Source of the DNA: Desulfobotulus alkaliphilus
Lineage (GTDB): Bacteria; Desulfobacterota; Desulfobacteria; Desulfobacterales; ASO4-4
Direction: 5' to 3'
Assembly: GCF_007830435.1 (NCBI RefSeq)
Contig: NZ_VLLC01000008.1
Coordinates: 18,807 to 82,806, forward strand
Length of the DNA: 64,000 nucleotides
In this document: positions 16,770 through 25,161 of the stretch, piece by piece
Numbering within the stretch: position 1 is the stretch's first letter
Layout of the letters: each line of letters starts with the position of its first letter
The notes under the pieces: model-generated
Told to the model about the DNA's origin: nothing
Databases searched by the model: none
The model's input: only the letters and a program-made list of their open reading frames with translations
Translations under genes and position numbers: made by a program

Positions 16770-18280
16770 TGCAGCGACTCAGCCTGTACTGGATTGTCGT
16801 ACTTCTGATCACAGCGGGCATCAGCCTTGCCTGGCTCCGCCACACCCAGATGCAGATCCCCTTCAAGCCCGGCTGCGATACCGGTGTCTGGCTCATTGAG
16901 GCCCGCTTAAGCTTCACCGCCTCCCAGCGCCCCGTACTTGCCAGCCTGAGCATTCCCAAAAACCCTCCCGGATTCCGGATCTTCAATGAGCAGGCCGCAT
17001 CTCCGGGCTATGGCTTTTCCATTGTGGGTCAGGGAGAAAACCGCAGGGCAGAATGGTCCCGGCGCACGGCCGAAGGTGCCCAGACCCTGTATTATAAAAT
17101 CCAGCTGAGCCCAGATCCATTGCAAAGGCAAAAAACGGAAATCCCGCCGCCCCCTCCGGATATGGTTTACTGGCAGCCATCCGAAGCAACCGCAGCCCTC
17201 GCTCTGATTGAAGCGGCAGGTGCCACATCCAGCACACCGGAAAGCCTTACCCGGGAAATCATAAAAATTCTGAATACGAAAGAAAAGGAACAGAATGCCG
17301 CCCTCCTGCTTGCAGAGTACAGGCAGGAAATCCTCCTTACCCGCCTCCTTGCGGAAGCAGGCATCCCAAGCCGTGTGGTGCAGGGAATATTTCTGGAAGA
17401 CGGCAGAAGAAACCAGAGCCTTGTCCCCATGGTCGAAGTCTATGCAGGGGAAAAATGGATACTTTTCAATCCTGCAACGGGTGAGCAGGGCATTCCGGAT
17501 CATTTTCTTCTGTGGCACAGAAGTGGCCCATCACTGCTGGATCTCTCCGGTGGCAGTTCGGCAAGGGTCAGTTTTTCCATGATTTACCAGAGTATCCCTG
17601 CCCTTGAAATGGCTAAAATCCAGTCGGACAGCAATGGCTTTTCCTTTTTAAGCATGCACCATCTGCCCCTGGATCAGCAGGGTGTCTTCAAACTGCTGCT
17701 TCTCATTCCCATGGGAGCTCTGGTGGTCACTTTCATGCGGATTCTCATCGGTATCCGGACATCCGGCACCTTCATGCCCGTACTCATCGGCATGGCCTTT
17801 CTCCAGACCTCCCTGATCCCCGGTCTGGTCTATTTTCTGGCCATCGTGGGGACTGGCCTTCTTATCAGAAGCTATCTTTCCTATCTCAACCTTCTTCTGG
17901 TGGCACGCATAGCCACCATTGTCATCATTGTGATCACCCTGATTACCCTGGCCAGCCTCATGGCCATCCGCCTTGGCTTTCACACGGGCATGCCCGTCAC
18001 GGCCTTTCCCCTCATCATCATTGCATGGACCATTGAACGCATGTCCATTCTCTGGGAAGAGGAAGGTATGCGGGAAGTCATGGTACAGGGTACGGGAAGC
18101 CTTGCGGTGGCACTCTGTGCCTATGCCTTCATGCGTCATCCCCTCGTGGCCCATTTAAGCTTCAATTTTCCCGAACTCAACCTGATCATCGCCGCCCTGA
18201 TTCTCTTGCTTGGACAGTACACGGGCTACAGACTCTTTGAGCTCCACCGCTTTGCAGCCATGAAAGACCGGACACCATGA
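16769..18280 (+). CDS. Inactive transglutaminase-like domain fused to a 7TM domain
   Basis: The protein is 503 aa: one N-terminal membrane anchor, a periplasmic part, a transglutaminase-fold region (about 155-255), then about seven membrane helices (about 305-495). In the fold region RLLAEAGIPSRVVQG and VEVYAGEKWILFNPATG are recognisable. The catalytic Cys before the helix and the His before VEVY are both missing, consistent with the family being called inactive. NCBI-style names for such trios include RloA/RloB/RloC, associated with osmotic tolerance; I recall this, it cannot be tested here. It overlaps the following ATP-grasp gene by 4 nt. Confidence 0.85.
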   Translation: MQRLSLYWIVVLLITAGISLAWLRHTQMQIPFKPGCDTGVWLIEARLSFTASQRPVLASLSIPKNPPGFRIFNEQAASPGYGFSIVGQGENRRAEWSRRTAEGAQTLYYKIQLSPDPLQRQKTEIPPPPPDMVYWQPSEATAALALIEAAGATSSTPESLTREIIKILNTKEKEQNAALLLAEYRQEILLTRLLAEAGIPSRVVQGIFLEDGRRNQSLVPMVEVYAGEKWILFNPATGEQGIPDHFLLWHRSGPSLLDLSGGSSARVSFSMIYQSIPALEMAKIQSDSNGFSFLSMHHLPLDQQGVFKLLLLIPMGALVVTFMRILIGIRTSGTFMPVLIGMAFLQTSLIPGLVYFLAIVGTGLLIRSYLSYLNLLLVARIATIVIIVITLITLASLMAIRLGFHTGMPVTAFPLIIIAWTIERMSILWEEEGMREVMVQGTGSLAVALCAYAFMRHPLVAHLSFNFPELNLIIAALILLLGQYTGYRLFELHRFAAMKDRTP

Positions 18281-19236
18281 GCTGGATTTCACCCTTTGCG
18301 CTGAAAGATATGGGAATATTAGGCATGAACCGCCGCAACCATGCCTTTGTGGCCCGTTACAACCCACGCCGTTTCTACCCCCTTGTGGACAACAAGCTCA
18401 AAACCAAACAGCTTGCTGCGGCCTGCGGTGTCCCCACCCCGACCCTTCGCCTCGTCGTCAATGCCCAGCATGAAGTAAAATATGTGAAAAATAAGATGCA
18501 GGACTGCGAAGGCTTTGCCATCAAACCAGCCAAAGGCTCCGGTGGGAAAGGTATTCTTGTCATCTCAGGAAAACGGGGGAATCATTTTATCAAATCTTCG
18601 GGCAAACATCTCAACGAGCGGGATATGGAAAGACATATTTCCAATATCCTTGCGGGTCTGTACTCTCTGGGCGGTACCCCGGACACGGCCCTGATCGAAG
18701 ACATCATTCAGATGGATCCCCTGTTTGAAGGATACTCCCATCAGGGGATTCCCGATATCCGCGTGATTGTTTTTCAGGGCTATCCCGTTATGGCCATGCT
18801 CCGGCTGGCTACCGAAGCTTCCGATGGCAAGGCCAACCTGCATCAGGGGGCTGTGGGAGTAGGGCTGGATATGGCCACAGGTAAAGGCCTGAGGGCGCTT
18901 CAGTTTGGAAAATCCGTATCCCGCCACCCGGACACGGGCAAAGAACTGACATCCATCACAATACCCGACTGGAAAAACCTGCTGGTTCTTGCCAGCCGAT
19001 GCTATGAAATGACAGGATTAGGCTACATAGGAGCAGATATTGTACTGGACAGAAACCGCGGCCCTTTAATGCTGGAACTCAATGCAAGACCCGGACTTGC
19101 CATACAGATGACCAATGGAGAAGGCCTTCTGGGCCGTCTGAAAAAAATTGAGGGGCTGAAACAGCAGAAAACAGACATTCATGACCGGGTCAGTCAGGCC
19201 ATGGAGTTATTTGGGAAAAAGACCCCCGGCCCATAA
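18277..19236 (+). CDS. Alpha-L-glutamate ligase-like (RimK-type) ATP-grasp protein
   Basis: The protein is 319 aa. The ATP-grasp fold is seen in FAIKPAKGSGGKGILVI, the VPTPTLRLV entry region, and the metal-binding end GPLMLELNARPGLAIQ with E and N ligands. RimK-like enzymes ligate amino acids (often glutamate) to a carboxylate using ATP. Here the partner genes are a membrane transglutaminase-like protein and a periplasmic aspartic peptidase. The operon therefore probably makes or handles a peptide-like product at the cell envelope. Starts with ATGA coupling; 98 bp to the convergent DUF554 gene. Confidence 0.88.
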   Translation: MSWISPFALKDMGILGMNRRNHAFVARYNPRRFYPLVDNKLKTKQLAAACGVPTPTLRLVVNAQHEVKYVKNKMQDCEGFAIKPAKGSGGKGILVISGKRGNHFIKSSGKHLNERDMERHISNILAGLYSLGGTPDTALIEDIIQMDPLFEGYSHQGIPDIRVIVFQGYPVMAMLRLATEASDGKANLHQGAVGVGLDMATGKGLRALQFGKSVSRHPDTGKELTSITIPDWKNLLVLASRCYEMTGLGYIGADIVLDRNRGPLMLELNARPGLAIQMTNGEGLLGRLKKIEGLKQQKTDIHDRVSQAMELFGKKTPGP

Positions 19237-19334
19237 TCAGGCGACTGACAATTTTTCGGACAATCGTTGCAGAACATGGCAGACCCTCTGCAGGCCTTTC
19301 ACACCCATCCATGCCCCTTACAGGACAGGTCAGG

Positions 19335-20039
19335 TCAGGGACCGGACTGTTTCGCAAGGAGGGTAAGCCCATAGAAAAGAACCGGCACAAAGATGGCGGG
19401 CAGCATATTGCCCAGGCGGATGCGGGTGATTTCCATCAGGTTCATGCCGATGGCAAGGATAAGGAGTCCCCCCGTACCGGACATCTGGGCAACCACCTCC
19501 GGAACGAGAAAGGGTTTGACGGCAACAGCGGCGATGGTGATACTTCCCTGATACAAAAGAACCGCCAGCGCCGAAAACAGTACACCCGCCCCCATGGAAG
19601 CGGCAAAAATAACCGAAGCCACACCATCCAGAGCCGATTTGGCAAAAAGGGTCTGATGATTGCCTGTCAGGCCACTTTCTAAAGAACCCACTATGGCCAT
19701 GGAGCCTACACAGAAAATAAGACTGGAGGTAACAAAGGCCTGGGCCATACTGCCCTCACCGTCTTTTCCGGCAAACCTCTTCTCCAGCATCCTGCCCAGT
19801 CCTGCCAGCTTTTCTTCTATGCCCAGCCATTCGCCCACAAGGGTTCCCAGCACAAGACTCCCGATCATGATCAGAATGGCATCACAGGCCAGGGCTGTTT
19901 TAAGACCAATGAGCATCACAGCCAGTGCCAAAGCCTGCATGATGGTCTGCTTATACCGCTCGGGGATGCCTTTTCCAAAAAGGAGTCCCACAAAGGCACC
20001 GACGCATATTGCCGCAACATTGACAAGGGTTCCCAGCAT
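19335..20039 (-). CDS. DUF554 family membrane protein
   Basis: The protein is 234 aa with about seven hydrophobic helices. The N-terminal motif GTLVNVAAICVGAFVG and the internal LGTLVGEWLGIE are signatures of the DUF554/YdfK/YqgA family. A predicted transport role is not established for the family. It stands alone between convergent and co-directional neighbours. Confidence 0.85.
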   Translation of the reverse strand: MLGTLVNVAAICVGAFVGLLFGKGIPERYKQTIMQALALAVMLIGLKTALACDAILIMIGSLVLGTLVGEWLGIEEKLAGLGRMLEKRFAGKDGEGSMAQAFVTSSLIFCVGSMAIVGSLESGLTGNHQTLFAKSALDGVASVIFAASMGAGVLFSALAVLLYQGSITIAAVAVKPFLVPEVVAQMSGTGGLLILAIGMNLMEITRIRLGNMLPAIFVPVLFYGLTLLAKQSGP

Positions 20040-20141
20040 AAAACGCTTTCTTTTTTCATATGAAAAGGGCGAAAACCGGACTTTTCCGGCATCCGCCCCT
20101 TCGGTGCTGATTTTTCAGAAAAGCTATTTAAACACTTACAA

Positions 20142-20330
20142 TTAAAGACCGTTGATAACAATGGCAGTGGGCTCACACACTTCAAGACAGGACTCGCAGC
20201 CAAGGCATTCGTCTACATTGACAACTTCAGACTTGCCGTCTTTCATTTCAAACACGTCCACAGGGCATACATCAACGCATTCTTCACAACCAATACATTT
20301 GTCCTGATCTACAATGGGTTCGTAAGACAT
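20142..20330 (-). CDS. 2x[4Fe-4S] ferredoxin
   Basis: The protein is 62 aa with two CxxCxxCxxxC clusters: C12, C15, C18, C22 and C42, C45, C48, C52. The first is followed by Pro in clostridial style; the second has E before P (CEP). It is a small cytosolic electron carrier, common in sulfate reducers and other anaerobes. A strong AAGGAG lies 7 nt before the ATG. It appears monocistronic. The 215 bp upstream hold no other gene. Confidence 0.95.
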   Translation of the reverse strand: MSYEPIVDQDKCIGCEECVDVCPVDVFEMKDGKSEVVNVDECLGCESCLEVCEPTAIVINGL

Positions 20331-20545
20331 TCTGCTTCTCCTTAAAAAATTATTTTTTTAAACAAAACGGGGAAATCCCCACATTCACTCCCAAAGGCCA
20401 GTTTACGTTTCAGGCGACTCCCTTGCGGCCTTTCAACCTGACCGTTCTTTCGGGTACAGTGAAACGGCTGCTCTGTCAACAGATCTGACAAGGAAAAAAA
20501 CACCCCATCCCCAAAAACCAGTCCTCTTACAATTTTTTTTTGATG

Positions 20546-21205
20546 TCAGGGCCATGGATGCAGCTCCTGCATCAGAATCTGTAAAATTCCCCGGAAGCCA
20601 TGGTCCGTTGCCCATGGGCTGATGAAAAGCAAAAAGATACAGATACCCCCAAAAACAAGACAGACCCGGTCCCCAGCGGTCCACGCAGATCTGTCTGCAT
20701 TTCTTCCGGAAAAACCATTCCCCGCCTCCGCAGCAACGCAAGGGGGATTTTCTGCCACTCCGTCTGACCTCCGCCGCCTGCGCAGCAAGACACGCAGCAC
20801 CTGAGCCAGATCATCCATAGAAAGAAGAACAGCCCTGAGTGCCTTTTCCCATACCACAAACCGGGCACCGGTTTTCACACCCTGCACCCCTGCCCGTGCC
20901 GCAGAGCCAAGGCCAGCAATCCCCATGATGATCTCCATATAAACCCCAAGGACCAGTGCAAAAATCACAAGACTGATGTCCAGCTTGATGGACCAGCAGA
21001 CCCTTGCCAATATAAGTGGAAAGGGGGCGCCTTCATCTTCGGCCTTCTGCCGGATTCCTTCGAAAAGACCATGGACAGCCACCACGGCAACCAGCCAGAA
21101 AAGACTGATCCAGATGCTTAACACCACGGCAAGCCCAAGATAGAGAAGGATAAAGGACCAGCGCTCATCATGGTTCAGAATCCAGTCATACAAAATGCTT
21201 TTCAA
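20546..21205 (-). CDS. Hypothetical multi-pass membrane protein
   Basis: The protein is 219 aa, starting at TTG 21205 directly behind GGAAGGG. Helices are visible at about 17-45, 70-95 and 180-195. There is an amphipathic Arg-rich segment (VLRVLLRRRRRSDG). No family was recognised. It follows truA by 11 nt and so belongs to the selenoprotein-truA transcript. Confidence 0.65.
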   Translation of the reverse strand: MKSILYDWILNHDERWSFILLYLGLAVVLSIWISLFWLVAVVAVHGLFEGIRQKAEDEGAPFPLILARVCWSIKLDISLVIFALVLGVYMEIIMGIAGLGSAARAGVQGVKTGARFVVWEKALRAVLLSMDDLAQVLRVLLRRRRRSDGVAENPPCVAAEAGNGFSGRNADRSAWTAGDRVCLVFGGICIFLLFISPWATDHGFRGILQILMQELHPWP

Positions 21206-21216
21206 TTCCCTTCCCT

Positions 21217-22062
21217 TCAGCCTGCACCCTCTCCTCCCATGCCGATACCGGGAGGCGGTTTGATTTCCATGGCAGGCTGTCTGAAGTCATTGTTTAAATC
21301 ATAATGGACGGCTTTCAGAAAAAGACCCTGAGGCGGTGCGGTAACACCTGCCAGCTCACGCTTTTTCCCTTCAAGGATTTCTGGTAATGACTCAGGCTTT
21401 ATTTTACCCCGTCCCACCTGAATAAGGGTACCTGCCAGATTTCTTACCATATAACGCAGAAAACCATTGCCTGTCACCTCAAAGGCAAAAACATCGGGAA
21501 TACCCGGCTCATCGCTAAAAAAAACACTGTACAGGGTCCGTACCGTATGGCTTCTCGGGCTGCCAGCCGCCTCAAAGCTTTTAAAATCATGGGTTCCCAC
21601 CAGATATGCCGCAGCGGCATCCATGGCTTTCCTGTCCAGAGGCTGCCAGACATGCCAGAGATAATTTCTGCCAAGGACCGGGCGCAGTGGCCGGTTCAGA
21701 ATGCGGTATCTATAGGTTTTTGCCCTTGCAGCAAAGCGGGCATGGAAGGCAGGGCCTGCCTCCATACAGTGATGGATGGCAAGACCTTCGGGCAGAAGAC
21801 AGTTCAGGGCCTTTTTTATGGCAGAGCCATTCATGCGGGTATGCATATCAAAGTGGGCCACCTGGGCAAGGGCATGGACACCAGCATCGGTCCTGCCGGA
21901 GCCATGCACGATGACGGGCATATTGGCAATCAGGGAAAGGGCCTTTTCCAGCTCTCCCTGAACGGTTTTAATTTTGGGCTGGCACTGCCAGCCATGGAAA
22001 CATGAGCCGTCATATTCCATGACAATTCTGAATCGACGCACCTTTTTTCCAATCCCTTTCAA
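21217..22062 (-). CDS. truA: tRNA pseudouridine synthase A
   Basis: The protein is 281 aa. The catalytic Asp is D59 in GSGRTDAGVHALAQVAHFD; RMNGSAIKKALN and the C-terminal GNGFLRYMVRNL are typical. It makes pseudouridine at tRNA positions 38-40. The TTG start at 22062 overlaps the stop of the upstream selenoprotein gene in a TTGA arrangement, which suggests translational coupling. A GTG at 22041 (protein beginning VRRFRIVMEYDG) is the alternative. The C-terminal about 25 residues are Pro/Gly-rich and variable. Confidence 0.93.
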   Translation of the reverse strand: MKGIGKKVRRFRIVMEYDGSCFHGWQCQPKIKTVQGELEKALSLIANMPVIVHGSGRTDAGVHALAQVAHFDMHTRMNGSAIKKALNCLLPEGLAIHHCMEAGPAFHARFAARAKTYRYRILNRPLRPVLGRNYLWHVWQPLDRKAMDAAAAYLVGTHDFKSFEAAGSPRSHTVRTLYSVFFSDEPGIPDVFAFEVTGNGFLRYMVRNLAGTLIQVGRGKIKPESLPEILEGKKRELAGVTAPPQGLFLKAVHYDLNNDFRQPAMEIKPPPGIGMGGEGAG

Positions 22063-22244
22063 AGACGATCCACGGGAATCCAGGCAAGGCGCTCTTCCAT
22101 GGCCTCATCCATGAGCTCCTGTACCCTGGATTCCGGACAGTTATGGCCGCACACCGTGCAGCGGAAAGTCACCCTCCGTCAGCTGCGTCTTACCAGAATT
22201 CTGCCCTTCCCGCATACGGGACAAACCAAAGCTGTTTCCACCAT
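22059..22244 (-). CDS. Predicted small dual-CxxC selenoprotein (in-frame UGA as Sec)
   Basis: A 61-residue frame starts at ATG 22244 behind GGAAGG. It has an in-frame TGA at 22181-22179 (residue 22) and runs on for 39 codons to a TGA that overlaps the truA start. Before the UGA is CPVC (C8, C11) and then RILVRRS; after it come RRVTFRCTVCGHNC (C29, C32, C36) and an acidic tail with MDEAMEERLAWIPVDRL. A paired CxxC knuckle only makes sense if the UGA is decoded. A SECIS-like hairpin follows (22146-22162). From memory, a family of dual-CxxC small (seleno)proteins is annotated in sulfate reducers, and this fits it. Function unknown; zinc ribbon or redox role possible. The alternative is a nonsense mutation in a CGA codon. 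Confidence 0.72.
22146..22162 (-). promoter_or_regulatory. SECIS-like hairpin downstream of the in-frame UGA
   Basis: In RNA, GCUGCAC-GGU-GUGCGGC forms a 7-bp stem (one U-G pair) with a GGU loop. The loop guanines are 24 and 25 nt after the UGA. Bacterial SECIS elements sit just inside the coding region with a G at the first or second position of a short apical loop, so geometry and loop both fit. Confidence 0.6.
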
Positions 22245-22289
22245 CCATCCCTTCCCTGTCAAGGTGAATAAAAATCTGTGTATTATGCC

Positions 22290-22317
22290 TTGATCCCCTG
22301 AAAAGATAAAGTACAAT
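22290..22317 (+). promoter_or_regulatory. Likely argJ promoter
   Basis: TTGATC (22290-22295) and TACAAT (22312-22317) have a 16-bp spacer. Transcription would start near 22324, which argues for the argJ start codon at 22384 rather than the in-frame ATG at 22324. Confidence 0.5.
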
Positions 22318-22383
22318 GGAAAAATGTCTCAGGGAAAGAAATGTTCCCTTATTCTCCACAACCTTATTTTTCAGGAACACACC

Positions 22384-23565
22384 ATGACAGCCATGCAATG
22401 CAGAGGTTTTTCCGCCGGTGCCCTTTGTGCCGGAATCAAATACAAGGACAGACCGGATCTGGCCATGCTGGTCTGCGACCACCCCGCAGCCGCAGCCGCC
22501 GTTTTCACCCGGAACAGGGTCACGGCTGCGCCGGTGAGGCTCAGCCGGGATCACATCGCCTCCGGCCGCTGCCAGGCCCTTATTGTCAATTCCGGAAATG
22601 CCAACTGCGCCACCGGAGAAAAGGGAATGGAGAATGCAAAGGCCATGGCAGAGGCCACAGCCCATGCCCTGCAGATGGCACCGGAGCTGGTGCAGGTGGC
22701 CTCCACGGGAGTCATTGGCCAGCAGCTTCCCATGGACCGTATTCTTCCCAAAATACCGGAACTGGCCGCAGCCCTTCACCCGCAAGGGCTTGATGATCTC
22801 GCCTCTGCCATCATGACCACGGATCTTGTGAAGAAAACAGCTTCCCGCACCCTGCAGATCCGGGGAAAGGAAATCACCCTCTGCGGTGTTGCCAAGGGCT
22901 CCGGAATGATCCGGCCGGACATGGCCACCATGCTGGCCTTCCTTGTCACGGATGCGGATATTCTTCCGGAAAAGCTGTCTGCCCTTTTAAAAGAAGCCGT
23001 AAATAAAAGCTTCAACCGCATTTCCGTGGACGGCGATACCAGCACCAACGATACCGTACTGCTCATGGCCTCCGGTGCTTCCGGCATACAGCCCGCAGGA
23101 GAGGAAGAAAAGACCTTTGCCTCGGCACTGAACGACATCTGTCTGGACCTCGCCACCCAGGTGGTTCAGGACGGTGAAGGTGCCACCAAGCTTGTAAAAA
23201 TTGTGGTGGAAGGGGCAAAAAGCAGGGAAGATGCCCTGAAAGCCGCAGATACGGTGGCCTGCTCACCCCTGGTAAAAACCGCCATCTTCGGAGAGGATGC
23301 CAACTGGGGCCGCCTTGCCATGGCTGTGGGCCGATCCGGTGCGGACCTTGACCCGGACCGCATCACCCTGTCCTTTGACAACACCCTGCTCGTGAAAGAC
23401 GGCGTATGGTTAGGGCAGGATGCGGAAAGCCGTGCTTCTGCCGTCATGAAACAGAAAGCCTTCACCATTCTCATTGATCTGGGGATGGGGGACGGCAGGG
23501 ATTTCATGCTGACCTGTGACTTTTCCTATGACTATGTGCGCATCAATGCCGACTACAGATCATAA
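22384..23565 (+). CDS. argJ: Bifunctional ornithine acetyltransferase / N-acetylglutamate synthase
   Basis: The protein is 393 aa from ATG 22384 (CAGGAA upstream). The self-cleavage/active site is KGSGMIRPDMATM, with the nucleophilic Thr at residue 182 at the start of the beta chain. VNSGNANCATG (68-78) is the other family motif, with the oxyanion region around STGVIGQ. It recycles the acetyl group in arginine biosynthesis. Whether it also makes acetylglutamate from acetyl-CoA cannot be told from motifs alone. It overlaps the next gene by 20 nt. Confidence 0.95.
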   Translation: MTAMQCRGFSAGALCAGIKYKDRPDLAMLVCDHPAAAAAVFTRNRVTAAPVRLSRDHIASGRCQALIVNSGNANCATGEKGMENAKAMAEATAHALQMAPELVQVASTGVIGQQLPMDRILPKIPELAAALHPQGLDDLASAIMTTDLVKKTASRTLQIRGKEITLCGVAKGSGMIRPDMATMLAFLVTDADILPEKLSALLKEAVNKSFNRISVDGDTSTNDTVLLMASGASGIQPAGEEEKTFASALNDICLDLATQVVQDGEGATKLVKIVVEGAKSREDALKAADTVACSPLVKTAIFGEDANWGRLAMAVGRSGADLDPDRITLSFDNTLLVKDGVWLGQDAESRASAVMKQKAFTILIDLGMGDGRDFMLTCDFSYDYVRINADYRS

Positions 23566-24286
23566 ACAACAAACTCCGCCATCGGAAGGCATCCGCCTGC
23601 AGAAATATCTGGCGGACGCAGGCCTGTGCTCCCGCAGGGAAGCAGAACGCCGCATCGAAAAGGGCCGGGTGCGCATCAATGGAAAAACCGTCCGGGAAAT
23701 GGGCCTCCGGGTAAAGCCCGGAGACCTTGTTGAAATGGACGGTAAAAAAGCCGAGGCCAATGATCCTTTCATCTATGTGATGCTGCACAAACCCGCAGAG
23801 GTGGTCACCTCCTGCAGGCACAGGGGAGAAAGGGTGGTCACCGACCTTGTGGACCTTCCTTTCCGGATTTTTCCCGTGGGAAGACTGGACAAGGATTCCA
23901 CGGGCCTTGTGCTTTTAACCAACGACGGCCCCCTGCACCACAGGCTTTCCCATCCCTCCTTTGACCATGAAAAGGAGTATCTGGTGGAAACGGCCCCGGC
24001 CCTTGACGCCAAAGCCCTGAAACAGATGGCTGAGGGCATTGTCATTGAAGGCAGAAAGACCCGGCCGGCAAAGGTATTTCCACAGAACCGGAATGCCTTC
24101 CGCATTGTGCTGCTGGAGGGACGTAACCGGCAGATCCGTAAAATGGTTGCGGCCTGTGGCGCAGAGGTTCTCCGGCTGCACCGTATCCGGATGGCCGTCC
24201 TGAACCTTGGCAGCCTGCCATCGGGTGAATGGCGGCATCTCACCCCTGAGGAGGTGGCAAAGCTCAAGACCTTAAATAAAATGTAA
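23546..24286 (+). CDS. rluB: RsuA/RluB-family 23S rRNA pseudouridine synthase
   Basis: From the ATG at 23546 the protein is 246 aa; in-frame starts upstream (23516 on) would overlap argJ more. An S4 RNA-binding domain (about 16-65) is followed by the synthase domain, with catalytic D115 in VGRLDKDSTG and KEYLVE. The final codons AAA-ATG-TAA are odd: the TAA is the GTAA end of MITE copy C. Removing the element restores 14 more codons (starting KTNFRN) and a stop that overlaps the next ATG as TAATG. The present C-terminus is therefore shortened by insertion. Confidence 0.9.
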   Translation: MPTTDHKQQTPPSEGIRLQKYLADAGLCSRREAERRIEKGRVRINGKTVREMGLRVKPGDLVEMDGKKAEANDPFIYVMLHKPAEVVTSCRHRGERVVTDLVDLPFRIFPVGRLDKDSTGLVLLTNDGPLHHRLSHPSFDHEKEYLVETAPALDAKALKQMAEGIVIEGRKTRPAKVFPQNRNAFRIVLLEGRNRQIRKMVAACGAEVLRLHRIRMAVLNLGSLPSGEWRHLTPEEVAKLKTLNKM

Positions 24287-24628
24287 CTGTTCAGCACAGC
24301 TTTCCAGGTACCATAGCTGCCAGACAGATGCACAGGCCCCAAGCTATTTGCCCGTGACGCAATCTTATTCGGGAGCTTCTTGCCCTGTGCGGAAGCGGCA
24401 AAAACTCGCCGCCACAGGCAGGATAAGCTTTTTATTACCATGGCAGGCCTTGGTACGCTGCCTTTGTGGCGGCTCAAACAATTTGCCGCTTCTTTCGCAC
24501 AGGCCTGCAAAGCTCTGATCCGAAACGATTGCAATGTCACTTGCAAATAGCCACGGAGCCTTGCAACAGTACGAAGCTGCTGCAACTGCAGCATTGGCAG
24601 TTCGGAATAAACTGTGCTGAATAATTAC
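24283..24628. mobile_element. MITE-like element, copy C (346 bp), with perfect 8-bp target duplication
   Basis: The ends are GTAACTGTTCAGCACAG and CTGTGCTGAATAATTAC. The flanking octamers are both aataaaat (24275-24282 and 24629-24636). Relative to copy A it lies in inverted orientation. It has an extra central module (CTTATTCGGGAGC, then CTTGCCCTGTGCGGAAGCGG) shared with copy E. It is non-coding and fills almost the entire 395-bp gap between rluB and the SH3 gene. Confidence 0.92.
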
Positions 24629-24681
24629 AATAAAATGAAAACCAATTTCAGAAACACAAAACAGCTTACAGGGAGAAAATA

Positions 24682-25161
24682 ATGCGCATTCACATTCCTG
24701 TTCTTTTCATCTGCCTGCTGCTGGCCGGAACAGCGGTCATGGCAGGCACCCTGCAGGTGCAGACCGGCAGCACTCCGCTGCGGGAAATGCCTTCTTTCCT
24801 TGCGGGTACCATTACAAACCTTTCCTACGGTCAAACCGTGGAAATCCTTTCCCGGCAGGGTGACTGGCGCAGGGTAAAGGTGGCAGGATCAAAAACCATG
24901 GGATGGGTTCACGCCTCGGCCCTGACGGACCGGAAAATTGAGCTGGCTGCCGGTGATGCCCTCTCCGGCAGCGTGAGTTCCGATGAGCTGGCTCTGGCGG
25001 GAAAAGGTTTCAGCCCGGAAGTGGAAGCTGCCTTCCGTGCGGAAAACAGCAAGCTGAATTATGCGGATATCAACCGCATGGAAACCTTCCGCATCTCGCC
25101 TGAAACATCCTTACGCTTTCTCCGGGAAGGGGGCCTGCGGCCCGAAGGAGGTCTTCAATGA
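24682..25161 (+). CDS. Secreted SH3-domain protein
   Basis: The protein is 159 aa with a signal peptide (MRIHIPVLFICLLLAGTAVM-AG). A bacterial SH3-like domain covers about residues 25-85, with LREMPSFLAGTITNLSYGQ and GDWRRVKV...GWVH. SH3b domains usually bind cell-wall or protein ligands. AGGGAG precedes the ATG. Its stop overlaps the M48 peptidase start by 4 nt (ATGA), so the two proteins probably act together in the periplasm. Before MITE insertion it was also overlapped by rluB. Confidence 0.85.
   Translation: MRIHIPVLFICLLLAGTAVMAGTLQVQTGSTPLREMPSFLAGTITNLSYGQTVEILSRQGDWRRVKVAGSKTMGWVHASALTDRKIELAAGDALSGSVSSDELALAGKGFSPEVEAAFRAENSKLNYADINRMETFRISPETSLRFLREGGLRPEGGLQ

Noticed and set aside
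16769-18280. Active transglutaminase
   Set aside because: The expected Cys and the His in front of VEVY are absent, so the domain is structural or regulatory.
20451-20479. Promoter of the ferredoxin gene
   Set aside because: A TTGACA box is present, but the -10 position (TACCCG) is poor; not supported enough.
22059-22244. Simple pseudogene or unrelated reading frame upstream of truA
   Set aside because: The reading frame after the TGA keeps a CxxC pattern, ends exactly at the truA overlap and has a well-placed ribosome site, so decoding as selenocysteine is favoured; a nonsense mutation remains the main alternative.
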